Shown: one piece after another, positions 1 through 5,287 of the stretch
Position numbering within the stretch: the stretch's first letter is position 1
Layout: each line of letters begins with the position of its first letter
Assembly: GCA_021160185.1 (NCBI GenBank)
Contig: JAGHDA010000315.1
Span: 1 to 5,439, forward strand
Reading direction: 5' to 3'
Source: Verrucomicrobiota bacterium
GTDB taxonomy: Bacteria > Verrucomicrobiota > Verrucomicrobiia > Limisphaerales > CAZBKV01
DNA length: 5,439 nt
Notes under the pieces: model-generated
The model's database searches: none
Told to the model about the DNA's origin: nothing
What the model saw: the letters and a program-made list of their open reading frames with translations, nothing else
Translations under genes and position numbers: made by a program

Positions 1-93
1 CGATTCTTGCGCCAAGAGCCCGGCCGGGCCGTGTACGAGGTCGGTTCCGGCCGCTACCGGTTTGAGAGCGAGCTGCCGGGCGGCCTTCGCTGA
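1..93 (+). CDS. 3' end of a plus-strand gene, possibly a glycoside hydrolase C-terminal beta domain
   Basis: Frame 1 is open from the window edge to a TGA at 91-93 and encodes 30 residues, including YEVGSGRYRFES. The alternating hydrophobic/polar residues and GSGRYRF turn look like a beta-hairpin. The motif resembles the end of the C-terminal beta-sandwich of alpha-L-rhamnosidase-like (GH78) enzymes, but 30 residues are too few for an assignment. The gene converges on the redoxin gene, and the two reading frames overlap by about 40 bp (54-93). That this frame is coding is an inference from composition and motif. The gene start lies outside the window. Confidence 0.4.
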   Translation, partial: RFLRQEPGRAVYEVGSGRYRFESELPGGLR

Positions 94-653
94 CGCGGCG
101 GAGGGCGCTTGTTGATGTCGTGGACATCAATGTAGCGAATAATCCCCGCCTTGTCGATTACAAACAAGGCGCGCTCGGCGGTCCCGTCCGAACGCAGGAC
201 CCCGTAAGTTTGGGCGACCCGGCCGTGGGGCCGGAAATCGGAGGCCGCCGGGAACCAGAGTGCGCCCATGGCGCGCGTCCAGGCGTAAAGAGTCGGCACG
301 TTGTCCACGCTCACGCCGATCAGTGTCGCGTCGTATTTGTCGAATAGCGGCTTGGCAAGGTCGTAGCCGGGCCATTGAGCCGAGGAGAGCGGCGTCCACG
401 CGGCCGGCACGAATGAGATGACCACGATTTTCCGTCCCCGGAATTCGCTGAGGCGAATCCGGCGCCGGTGGATGCCGGGGAGGTCGAAGTCTGGCGCCGG
501 TTGGCCGACGCGGACTTTCAGCCGGCTGTCAATCGGCTTGAGGGGGCCCGGGTTGTAGATCTGGTCCAGCAGGCTGATTTCCTGGCCCCGCGCCCGGAAG
601 AGCGCGACGCTCAAGGCTGTCGTCCACGTAAAGCGTTTCAGCGGGCTTTTCAT
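54..653 (-). CDS. Peroxiredoxin-fold (AhpC/TSA-type redoxin) protein lacking the peroxidatic cysteine, exported
   Basis: The 199-residue product has a basic N-terminus and a short hydrophobic stretch (about residues 8-19) that may be a signal peptide, so a periplasmic location is likely. The redoxin domain runs from VGQPAPDFDLPG (about 49-60) to RYIDVHDINKRP (about 173-184). Peroxiredoxins carry PxxxTxxC. Here P83 and T87 are present but position 90 is Ser (codon TCC, 384-386), and the protein has no Cys at all. The conserved Arg before the FVID strand is kept (R161). Thiol peroxidase activity is therefore not expected, although the fold is intact. The Arg/Pro-rich tail after residue 184 is unlike the family and may reflect a late frameshift. 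The ATG lies 3 bp after the lipoprotein gene stop, so the two are probably co-translated. The upstream AAGAAG is only a weak ribosome site. Confidence 0.85.
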   Translation of the reverse strand: MKSPLKRFTWTTALSVALFRARGQEISLLDQIYNPGPLKPIDSRLKVRVGQPAPDFDLPGIHRRRIRLSEFRGRKIVVISFVPAAWTPLSSAQWPGYDLAKPLFDKYDATLIGVSVDNVPTLYAWTRAMGALWFPAASDFRPHGRVAQTYGVLRSDGTAERALFVIDKAGIIRYIDVHDINKRPPPRQRRPPGSSLSNR

Positions 654-656
654 GTC

Positions 657-1301
657 TCAATGCTTCTTGGAAGCCTCGCCCAGCCGGCTTCGGACCAATT
701 CCAGCATCTCCGTGATGTGACGCTTCCTGAACTGCCCCAGATGGCGCTCGATGATCTGGAACTGCCCGTCGGCGCCGCGTTGGAGAACCAGCACAGTAGG
801 GGTCTTGGAAACCTGGAATGTTTTGCCCGCTTTCCGATCCGGATCGGGAAGAAGCGGGAAGGGCGCTTTGAACCGTTGGCGGTAGAGGTCCACTTCCATC
901 TCGGAGTCGCCCAGGCCCACCCCGACCGGCTTTACACGGTCGCGCAGGTCGGATTGCCGGAGCGCGCGATAGAACTCGTTTACGGTGGGCGCGCTGTATT
1001 GGCAAACGCGGCAGTACATATCGAACACGTCTACTATCAGGATGTCCGCCTTGACCTGTTCGAACTCAAAGGAGCGGCAGTCATTCGGCAAACCCAGATA
1101 GGCCTTGTGGACCGGATCGGACGGGCAAGGGAAGGTCAGGCCCCGCCCGGAGACGACAAAGGCGGGCGTCGCAGCCGGGGTTGGGCGAGTCCTTCCTTCA
1201 TTGCTCGCGCAGCCGGCCAGCCCGAGGGCCGCCGCCAGCCAGAGATTGAGAAAGGTTCGATCCGCCGAACGGACTTGTCGATGGAGAAAGAGGAGCGCCA
1301 T
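657..1301 (-). CDS. Thioredoxin-fold lipoprotein (TlpA/redoxin type)
   Basis: The 214-residue protein has a hydrophobic segment followed by the lipobox LAGC (Cys31), which marks it as a lipoprotein anchored by lipidated Cys31 and facing the periplasm. The thioredoxin-like domain begins near residue 85. The strand DILIVDVFDMY leads to the redox pair C97-R-V-C100, and KTPTV (about 166-170) supplies the expected cis-Pro168. It is probably a thiol-disulfide reductant or oxidant; the substrate cannot be read from sequence. Two extra cysteines (C59 and C75) before the domain could form a structural disulfide or receive electrons. The start at 1301 gives a 30-residue signal peptide of plausible length, but no Shine-Dalgarno sequence precedes it because the terminator U-tract lies there. 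The gene is followed after 3 bp by the redoxin gene. Confidence 0.85.
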   Translation of the reverse strand: MALLFLHRQVRSADRTFLNLWLAAALGLAGCASNEGRTRPTPAATPAFVVSGRGLTFPCPSDPVHKAYLGLPNDCRSFEFEQVKADILIVDVFDMYCRVCQYSAPTVNEFYRALRQSDLRDRVKPVGVGLGDSEMEVDLYRQRFKAPFPLLPDPDRKAGKTFQVSKTPTVLVLQRGADGQFQIIERHLGQFRKRHITEMLELVRSRLGEASKKH

Positions 1302-1310
1302 GTCTGTGAT

Positions 1311-1345
1311 AAAAAGGAAAAGGGGCCGACTTTCCGCCGGCCCCC
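1311..1345 (-). terminator. Rho-independent terminator after the fadL-type gene
   Basis: Read on the minus strand, GGGGCCG (1338-1344) pairs perfectly with CGGCCCC (1322-1328) around a 9-nt loop. The stem is followed by TTTTCCTTTTT. It lies 12 bp past the fadL-type stop codon and ends about 10 bp before the lipoprotein start, so it separates the two transcriptionally unless it acts as a leaky attenuator. Confidence 0.8.
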
Positions 1346-1356
1346 AGGTTCGCTGT

Positions 1357-2623
1357 TCAGAAGCGCCAGCTCAGCCCGAAGTCCGCGCCGTATTCTTCCG
1401 GTTCGGAGGCGATTGTAACCGGCCCGCTGAAGCCGAAACCGCGCTCCTTGATCGAGTTGGAGAAGGCGTGCACGAATCCGGCGTCGAGGCTGAACCGATC
1501 GCTGAACCGATAGCCCAGGCCCGCGGTCAGGTGATGCTCCACGATGGCCGGGAATCCGATCACGCGGAAGGTTTCGTAGTAATAGCCGGGGAAAGGCGCG
1601 CCCTGGACGTTCACAGTGTCGGCGGGCGACCAGCCGTTGTGTTTCTCCACCGGATTTTCGCCGAAGTTGTAGCCGGCGCGGAAGAAAAGCCGGTCGGGGA
1701 TCACTTGACATTGCGCGCCCACGCTGAAGACCCACTGATCGTTCCAATCGAAATCCTCGTACCCCTTGGCGCCGGACCAGTTGATCCACTTGACGTTGGC
1801 TTCGACCAGGAGCCTGCCGTCGAACAGTTCGTACACCGCCCCGAAGGCCGCCTGCTGTGGGGCTTCCATCTCTAAGTCGAACTGTTGCCCGCCGAAGTTA
1901 ATGGCATTGCTGAAATCGGTGGATTGGGGGGAAATATAGGTGACGCCTAGGCTCAGCTCCTTGGTGGGCTGGAAGAGAATTCCCGGCTGCGCGCCCACGC
2001 CGTAAGCGGGCGAGGTTACGTTGCGCAGGTCCAGCGCCGCCTAGTCAGGGTGCAGAGCCACGCCGGAGGACCATTTGTTGTTCGGCTGGTAGGCCAGCGA
2101 GGGAGGCGAACTTCATGATCTGCAGGCTCGTGTGCTCGCCGGCGATCAGAGGCGCTTGGCCTCCCGGAGGGGTGGGCAGGTTGATCATTTGGTCGAACGC
2201 CGTGCCCCGGTAATCCACGCCCAGGCCGGTTACCCCGTAAGCCGCGAGGCCGAAGCGCAGGTTTTGCTCGCCCTTGGAGAGGATCGGGATCGAGAGGCCG
2301 ATGGCCGGAATGGCGTAGACGTTTTCTTCGGAATCGGCGCTGAAGGTTTGGCCGCCGCTTTCCAGCTTTGCGCTGACCTTCGGCATGAAAAGGCTTCCAG
2401 CAAAGTTGACCTCGGTCGAAGGGCAATACTGCCCGAAGCGCATCGCCGCCGGGTTGGCGAACACCGCGCTGATGGCGTCCTACGGCTTGGCCAGCCCCAC
2501 GCCGCCCATGGAACGAGAAATCGGGCCGACGCCAATCATGTTGTCGCCATTGGTGGCCCGAGCGGTGAGCGAGAACACGGCGGCCGGAAAGATCGCCCCT
2601 AATGTCAATGTGCGTGTCTTCAT
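1357..2623 (-). pseudogene. FadL/TodX (OmpP1) outer-membrane transport protein, disrupted
   Basis: When its breaks are bridged, the reading gives about 421 residues, a normal length for FadL-family barrels that carry hydrophobic compounds across the outer membrane. It begins at ATG 2621-2623 with a good GAGGAG ribosome site, a signal peptide ending in ARA, and the mature start TNGDNMIGVGPISRSMGG. The family NPA motif follows (FANPAAM). The protein ends in a Phe-terminal beta strand (FGLSWRF), as expected of an outer-membrane barrel. Three lesions break it: an in-frame TAG at codon 48 (2480-2482), where relatives as I recall them have Gln (GVAxPQDA); a frameshift near 2095-2112, after IMKF; and a second TAG at 2041-2043, between HPD and AALDLRN. 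The frames before and after match the family, so this is one gene. It could be real decay or, less likely, poor sequence. Amber readthrough alone cannot rescue it because of the frameshift. Confidence 0.88.
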
Positions 2624-2632
2624 CGGTTTGAA

Positions 2633-2638
2633 CTCCTC
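2633..2638 (-). promoter_or_regulatory. Ribosome binding site of the fadL-type gene
   Basis: GAGGAG on the minus strand lies 9 nt before ATG 2621-2623. It selects this start over the upstream in-frame ATG at 2785, which would add a non-signal-like extension. Confidence 0.75.
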
Positions 2639-2754
2639 ATGCTGTTTAGTACGAACGCTCTTTTGTTTTCCCTTCGCTCCCGGCGGTGGGAAGAAACGCG
2701 GTTGCGCATTTCCCCATTTTCCTTTATGAGCAATTCCTCTGAAACCAAATAAGC

Positions 2755-2797
2755 AACTCTTATCAAGGGGGCTTCTTATGGACAAGAGTTTTTTTTT
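2755..2797 (+). repeat. Inverted repeat followed by a T9 run (weak terminator-like hairpin)
   Basis: AACTCTT (2755-2761) pairs perfectly with AAGAGTT (2784-2790) around a 22-nt loop, and nine Ts end at 2797. In the plus direction this has the shape of an intrinsic terminator, but the stem is short and AT-rich and no plus-strand gene precedes it. In the minus direction it lies between the dsrE2-like stop and the fadL-type start, where it could form part of an untranslated leader. Confidence 0.3.
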
Positions 2798-2821
2798 ATT
2801 CCCGCGCCGCCGCGCCCCGCC

Positions 2822-3319
2822 TCAGGTGAAGATGATTTGCGCCTCTGCGGAAAGCTGGTAAAATTCGCCCACCGTAAGGACCTTGTCCACTTGCGGACAG
2901 AAGTCTTCCCGCTTGAGTTTGAACATGTCCACCGTCGCCTTGCAGGCGTAAATCCCCGCCCCGGCGTCGTGGATCATCTCGATGAATTCGCCTACAGGAG
3001 GAATGTCCAACCTTTCCATTTCCTTCTTCATCATCGCCGTGGCGAGGGTGGACATGCCCGGCAACGCGCCCAGAAGGGTGGGCATCGGCATGCCCATCGG
3101 CGTAGGCACGCAGAGAGCCGGGTTGCCCACTGTGGCCACTTTGAGCTTGTTCATTTTCTTTTTCACAATGGCGTGAAGGCCGAAAAACGTGAAAAAGAGA
3201 TTGGCTTCCATGCCCTCCATCCGCGCCCCGTGGGCCATGATCAGCCCCGGATACACGCCTTCGAAGCTTCCCTTGCTGACGATGATAGAGACTTTTTTCA
3301 GGGAATCGTGTCTGCTCAT
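2822..3319 (-). CDS. DsrE2-like (DsrE/DsrF/DrsH-like family) sulfur-trafficking protein
   Basis: The 165-residue product is of usual length for the short DsrE2 group. Family features include the N-terminal strand KKVSIIVSKG, the apolar segment around 40-52 (ANLFFTFFGLHAIV), the Met/Pro-rich stretch GNPALCVPTPMGMPMP (about 65-80), and the diagnostic GAGIYACKATVDMF (about 120-133) carrying Cys126. Cys70 and Cys141 are further candidates. DsrE-family proteins accept and pass on sulfane sulfur as Cys-persulfide, usually with TusA, rhodanese or DsrC partners. That role is known for the family and inferred here. The start at 3319 is fixed by AGGAGG 7 nt upstream. The gene follows the TusE/DsrC-like gene by 12 bp, so the two almost certainly form one transcript, which supports a joint role in sulfur relay. 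Confidence 0.9.
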   Translation of the reverse strand: MSRHDSLKKVSIIVSKGSFEGVYPGLIMAHGARMEGMEANLFFTFFGLHAIVKKKMNKLKVATVGNPALCVPTPMGMPMPTLLGALPGMSTLATAMMKKEMERLDIPPVGEFIEMIHDAGAGIYACKATVDMFKLKREDFCPQVDKVLTVGEFYQLSAEAQIIFT

Positions 3320-3326
3320 AGCGTTT

Positions 3327-3332
3327 CCTCCT
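3327..3332 (-). promoter_or_regulatory. Ribosome binding site of the dsrE2-like gene, overlapping the upstream stop
   Basis: A perfect AGGAGG shares its first base with the TGA stop (3332-3334) of the TusE/DsrC-like gene and lies 7 nt before the ATG. This arrangement suggests translational coupling of the pair. Confidence 0.8.
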
Positions 3333-3649
3333 CAGACGCAACTAGCCGGTTTGGGCAGACCGCCGATGCGCGCCGCCTTTTTGATCGGTCCGCCGGGGAA
3401 GAGGTCGAACAGCTCCTTGGTGGGAATGCCGCCGACCTTGTGGAGCCGGCGCATCCCCGGAACCTCGCCGCGCTCCCGGAAGTCTTTTTGGAGAAACTCG
3501 ATTACCCGCCAATGGGCGGGAGTCAACTCCGGGATGCCTTCTTCCTTGGCGATTTCCACGGCGATTTCTTTTGTCCATTGGACGGGGTTCTTGAGGTAGC
3601 CCTCTTCGTCCAGCTCCACGATTTGTCCTGCGATGGTTTTCTCCGGCAT
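3332..3649 (-). CDS. TusE/DsrC-family sulfur carrier protein with only the penultimate cysteine
   Basis: The 105-residue protein has the full DsrC/TusE layout: LDEEGYLKNPVQWTKEIA (about 13-30), LTPAHWRVIEFLQKDF (about 42-57) and the flexible C-terminal arm ending GLPKPASCV. Cys104 is the invariant penultimate Cys (CysA) that carries sulfur. The second DsrC cysteine (CysB), 11 residues earlier, is Ala93, so by the established distinction this is TusE-like rather than a sulfite-reductase-type DsrC that forms an intramolecular trisulfide. Expected roles are sulfur transfer to tRNA thiolation enzymes or relay with DsrE-like and Hdr-like proteins; the adjacent dsrE2-like gene favours a sulfur-relay unit. 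The start at 3649 has AGAGGA 7 nt upstream. IS debris begins within about 130 bp upstream. Confidence 0.92.
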   Translation of the reverse strand: MPEKTIAGQIVELDEEGYLKNPVQWTKEIAVEIAKEEGIPELTPAHWRVIEFLQKDFRERGEVPGMRRLHKVGGIPTKELFDLFPGGPIKKAARIGGLPKPASCV

Positions 3650-3656
3650 GTTTGTT

Positions 3657-3662
3657 TCCTCT
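3657..3662 (-). promoter_or_regulatory. Ribosome binding site of the TusE/DsrC-like gene
   Basis: AGAGGA on the minus strand sits 7 nt before the ATG at 3647-3649, supporting this start. The preceding 60 bp are AT-rich compared with the surroundings and may hold the promoter, but I cannot pick convincing -35 and -10 boxes. Confidence 0.6.
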
Positions 3663-3795
3663 TTTTAAATGTAGTTTTAACGACTCTTGATTTTTGCCTT
3701 CAGAACGACGCCCCGCTCCTTACGCCGCGGCTAGGGCCTTGCGCGTTCCCTCACGCGCTTCCTTGCCGGCCAATTTCATCTAGCAGCAGGCTGTT

Positions 3796-3814
3796 GAAAA
3801 AGCGGCGCTTTTTC
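3796..3814. repeat. Perfect hairpin at the old IS end
   Basis: GAAAAAGC (3796-3803) and GCTTTTTC (3807-3814) are exact reverse complements around a GGC loop. On the minus strand it lies just past the old transposase frame and could stop transcription leaving the element toward the TusE/DsrC-like gene, although the Ts are part of the stem. Confidence 0.6.
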
Positions 3815-3839
3815 GCACGGGAGTTATTGTGATCCCGTA

Positions 3840-3861
3840 TTTTGGTCCATTTTTGGTCCAT
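3840..3861. repeat. 11-bp tandem repeat, two exact copies
   Basis: TTTTGGTCCAT occurs at 3840-3850 and again at 3851-3861, immediately next to the stop codon of the old transposase remnant. It lies between the coding end and the terminal sequence of the IS, where transposase-binding repeats may sit. It could equally be a slippage product. Confidence 0.6.
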
Positions 3862-4045
3862 TTACATGCCAGCAAGGACAAATATGTGTCTATGGGCGCC
3901 CTCCTCGCCGCCGCTTTGGGCCGCCGGGGGCACACCGCGGCCGCTTTGCCGCCCCGCCGCCAAACTCAGGCGCGCCATCCGCAGCAGATTGTAACCGGCG
4001 GCTACAAAGCAACCCCACGCCTGCCTGCGCCGCGGCTTGGCGGCC
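3862..4045 (-). pseudogene. C-terminal fragment of a transposase (older IS)
   Basis: The minus-strand frame ends at TAA 3862-3864 and reads AAKPRRRQAWGCFVAAGYNL, continuing LRMARLSLAAG. This is the style of the last helix of IS4/IS5/IS1182-type transposases (Arg-rich stretch, then AWG...AAxYNLxRM). The remaining 35 or so residues after LSLAAG are low-complexity and probably a degenerate tail. The frame is cut at 4045 by the IS3-family insertion. Joining 4045 to 5288 keeps the frame open and gives KRKRKPFEGQ directly before EAAKPRRRQAWG, which supports interruption of one gene. No complete catalytic domain is in the window. Confidence 0.5.
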
Positions 4046-4076
4046 TATAGTGTCCACCTTAAGGATTGAACAGGTG

Positions 4077-4391
4077 ATGAGGGAAGATGATGGAGGAGGC
4101 GAGAGGTCTTTGGACGCGGGAGGAGAGATCAAGCGCTGGACTGCGAAGCGGAAGGCGGCGGAGGCGGCTCGCAAGCACGGGTTCACCGCGGCCGAGGTTG
4201 AGGGCTGGATAGATGCGTGTCTTCGGGGCATTGAGGATCGTCTTCGGGCCGATCCCCGCGAGCTTGAGGCCGCGCACGAGGCGGAGAAGAGAGAGCTTTT
4301 GGCCAGGATCGGCGAGCTTTCGATGGAGGCAAGCCTTTTAAAAAAAGCGCAAGGCATCGTGAGCAAGGAAAGCGGGGACGGGAGCCGGTGA
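4077..4391 (+). CDS. IS3-family OrfA (helix-turn-helix DNA-binding protein), probably with internal deletion
   Basis: The product is about 104 residues from ATG 4077 (GTG 4074 is an alternative; AAGGA at about 4061 is the candidate ribosome site). IKRWTAKRKAAEAARKHGFT and AAEVEGW match the helix-turn-helix of OrfA proteins, which bind the IS ends. Relatives as I recall them have about 12-14 more residues between RWTAKRKA and AEAARKHG, so the first helix seems lost through an in-frame deletion. The C-terminal half (ELEAAHEAEKRELLARIGEL) is charged and heptad-like, fitting the leucine-zipper multimerisation region of OrfA. The stop TGA overlaps the orfB start region (GTGATG at 4388-4393). Confidence 0.75.
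   Translation: MREDDGGGERSLDAGGEIKRWTAKRKAAEAARKHGFTAAEVEGWIDACLRGIEDRLRADPRELEAAHEAEKRELLARIGELSMEASLLKKAQGIVSKESGDGSR
4325..4346 (+). promoter_or_regulatory. Programmed -1 frameshift signal for OrfAB
   Basis: Seven As (4340-4346) lie in phase A_AAA_AAA of the orfA frame, a known slippery arrangement. SD-like GGAGG (4325-4329) is 10 nt upstream, the spacing that stimulates -1 shifting in dnaX and IS911. The -1 frame stays open from here into orfB, so slippage would make the OrfAB fusion that is the active transposase in IS3 elements. In this copy the fusion would end at the orfB frameshift. Confidence 0.65.
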
Positions 4392-5260
4392 TGGCGGTTT
4401 GCTCGGAGGCGTTGGGGGGGCTGGAGGCGTTGCTCTCGCTGGCGTGCCGTGTTCTTGGGGTTGCCCGCTCCACGGTTTACTGCCGCCCCCGGAAGGGCGG
4501 GAAGAAGCCCGGGATTGACCGCGAGCTTTGCGGGAAGATCGAGGGGATCATCGAGCGTTTCCCCCAGCTTCGGCATTCGGCGGGTGTGGGCCTGGTTGCG
4601 TGATCGGACGGGCTTGAAGGTGAACCGGAAGAAGGCAGCACGTCTGATGCGGCTCAAAGGCTGGACCCTGAAGCAGCGGCGGGAGGGTCATCGTCCTTGG
4701 GCGGAGGTGAGCGCCTCGGTTGCTACTCGTCCTGAGGAGCGCTGGGCCACGGATGTGGGACCGGCGTTTTGCGGAGAGAGGGATGGTTGGCGCTCGTTGG
4801 TGGCGGTGATGGATTGTTGCGCCCGAGAGGTTTTGGGCTGGGAGGCGCCGCCCACGGCGCGGGCTAAGAGTGCGGAGCGGGCGCTGGAGGTGGCGTTGCT
4901 CAATCGGTTTGGCTGGGTGGGGTGAGCGCCGGAGGGGTTGAAGCTCCGGAGCGACAACGGCCTGGTCTTCGCCTCGGCCTGGTCTTCGCCTCAAAGCTCT
5001 ATAGAAGGCTGTGCCGGGAATATGGTTTAAAGCAGGAGTTCATCACTCCCTACACGCCGGAGGAGAAGGGCTTGGTGGAGCGGTTCATGAGGAGTTTCAA
5101 GGAGGAATGGGCGTGGTTGCATCGGTTCAACTCCCTGGAGGAGGCGAGAGAGGTGGTCCGGAACTGGGTTGCCTGGCACGATATCGAGCGGCCCCGCCAG
5201 GCGCTTGATTATAAAACGCCCCAAGAGGCAAGAAAGGAGCGCGGAAAATTAGCCGCGTGA
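4388..5260 (+). pseudogene. IS3-family OrfB transposase (rve-type DDE catalytic domain), disrupted
   Basis: Bridged, the reading contains the OrfB N-terminal region (CRVLGVARSTVYCRPRKGG), the HTH_21-like segment (ERFPSFGIRRVWAWLRDRTG), and the retroviral-integrase-type core. The catalytic residues are Asp at 4752-4754 (ERWATD), Asp at 4953-4955 (LRSDNG) and Glu at 5078-5080 (GLVERF). After removing one copy of the duplication, 35 residues separate the second Asp from the Glu. Three lesions break it: an extra C in the C5 run 4561-4565, an in-frame TGA at 4923-4925 (CGA>TGA is the simplest origin), and a 17-bp tandem duplication at 4958-4991 directly after the second Asp. The end RPRQALDYKTPQEARKER is typical of the family C-terminus. 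A GTG at 4388 and an ATG at 4391 are the possible orfB starts. Confidence 0.9.
4958..4991. repeat. 17-bp tandem duplication inside orfB
   Basis: CGGCCTGGTCTTCGCCT occurs twice head to tail (4958-4974 and 4975-4991) with no mismatch. Deleting one copy restores the frame DNGLVFASKLYRRL, so this is a slippage or recombination product that shifts the frame by two. Identical copies suggest a recent event. Confidence 0.9.
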
Positions 5261-5287
5261 GTTGTCCAAAAATAGGGGCACACTACA

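Larger units (their letters stand above)
3787..4045 (-). mobile_element. 3' remnant of an older insertion sequence, including its end
   Basis: The stretch begins with CAGGCTGTTGAAAAAG (3787-3802), which resembles the terminal inverted repeat of many DDE insertion sequences (for example IS1182-like). A perfect 8-bp hairpin and two copies of an 11-bp repeat follow. Next comes, on the minus strand, the end of a transposase-like reading frame (3862-4045). At 4046 it is cut off by the IS3-family element. The matching other part is expected right of 5287. The family assignment is from memory and uncertain. Confidence 0.55.
4046..5287 (+). mobile_element. IS3-family insertion sequence, degenerate copy
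   Basis: The element is about 1242 bp, within the 1.2-1.5 kb range of the IS3 family. The left end TATAGTGTCCACCT and the reverse complement of the right end TGTAGTGTGCCCCT match at 11 of 14 positions. The right end terminates in CA as expected for IS3, while the left has TA instead of TG. No clear 3-4 bp target duplication flanks it. Inside are orfA and orfB in the -1 relation, with the orfB product carrying a DD(35)E triad. Several lesions show that this copy cannot move by itself. Confidence 0.8.

Noticed and set aside
468..1418. Long plus-strand reading frame of 316 codons opposite the lipoprotein and redoxin genes
   Set aside because: It is the complement of two clear minus-strand genes with family motifs, and its own translation shows no recognisable domain; high GC makes such shadows common.
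2041..2482. TAG recoding (pyrrolysine or Gln) in the fadL-type gene
   Set aside because: Two in-frame TAG codons are suggestive, but a frameshift lies between them and the neighbouring IS gene has a TGA lesion too, so ordinary decay explains the data better.
2651..2722. 23-codon minus-strand leader peptide before the fadL-type gene (MGKCATAFLP...)
   Set aside because: The purine-rich stretch is too close to the ATG to be a good SD and there is no regulatory codon run or terminator pair.
2700..2790. Sigma-54-type or sigma-70 promoter upstream of the fadL-type gene
   Set aside because: GG and GC elements have 13 instead of 10 nt between them, and candidate TTGTCC/TAAGAG boxes fit consensus poorly.
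2837..3832. 331-codon plus-strand reading frame opposite the sulfur-relay genes
   Set aside because: It is antisense to two well-supported genes with SD sites and is rich in His/Arg/Phe, as expected of a shadow frame.
3829..4050. 73-codon plus-strand frame before the IS3 element
   Set aside because: It is antisense to the transposase C-terminal remnant on the minus strand, crosses the tandem repeat, and has no ribosome site or family resemblance.
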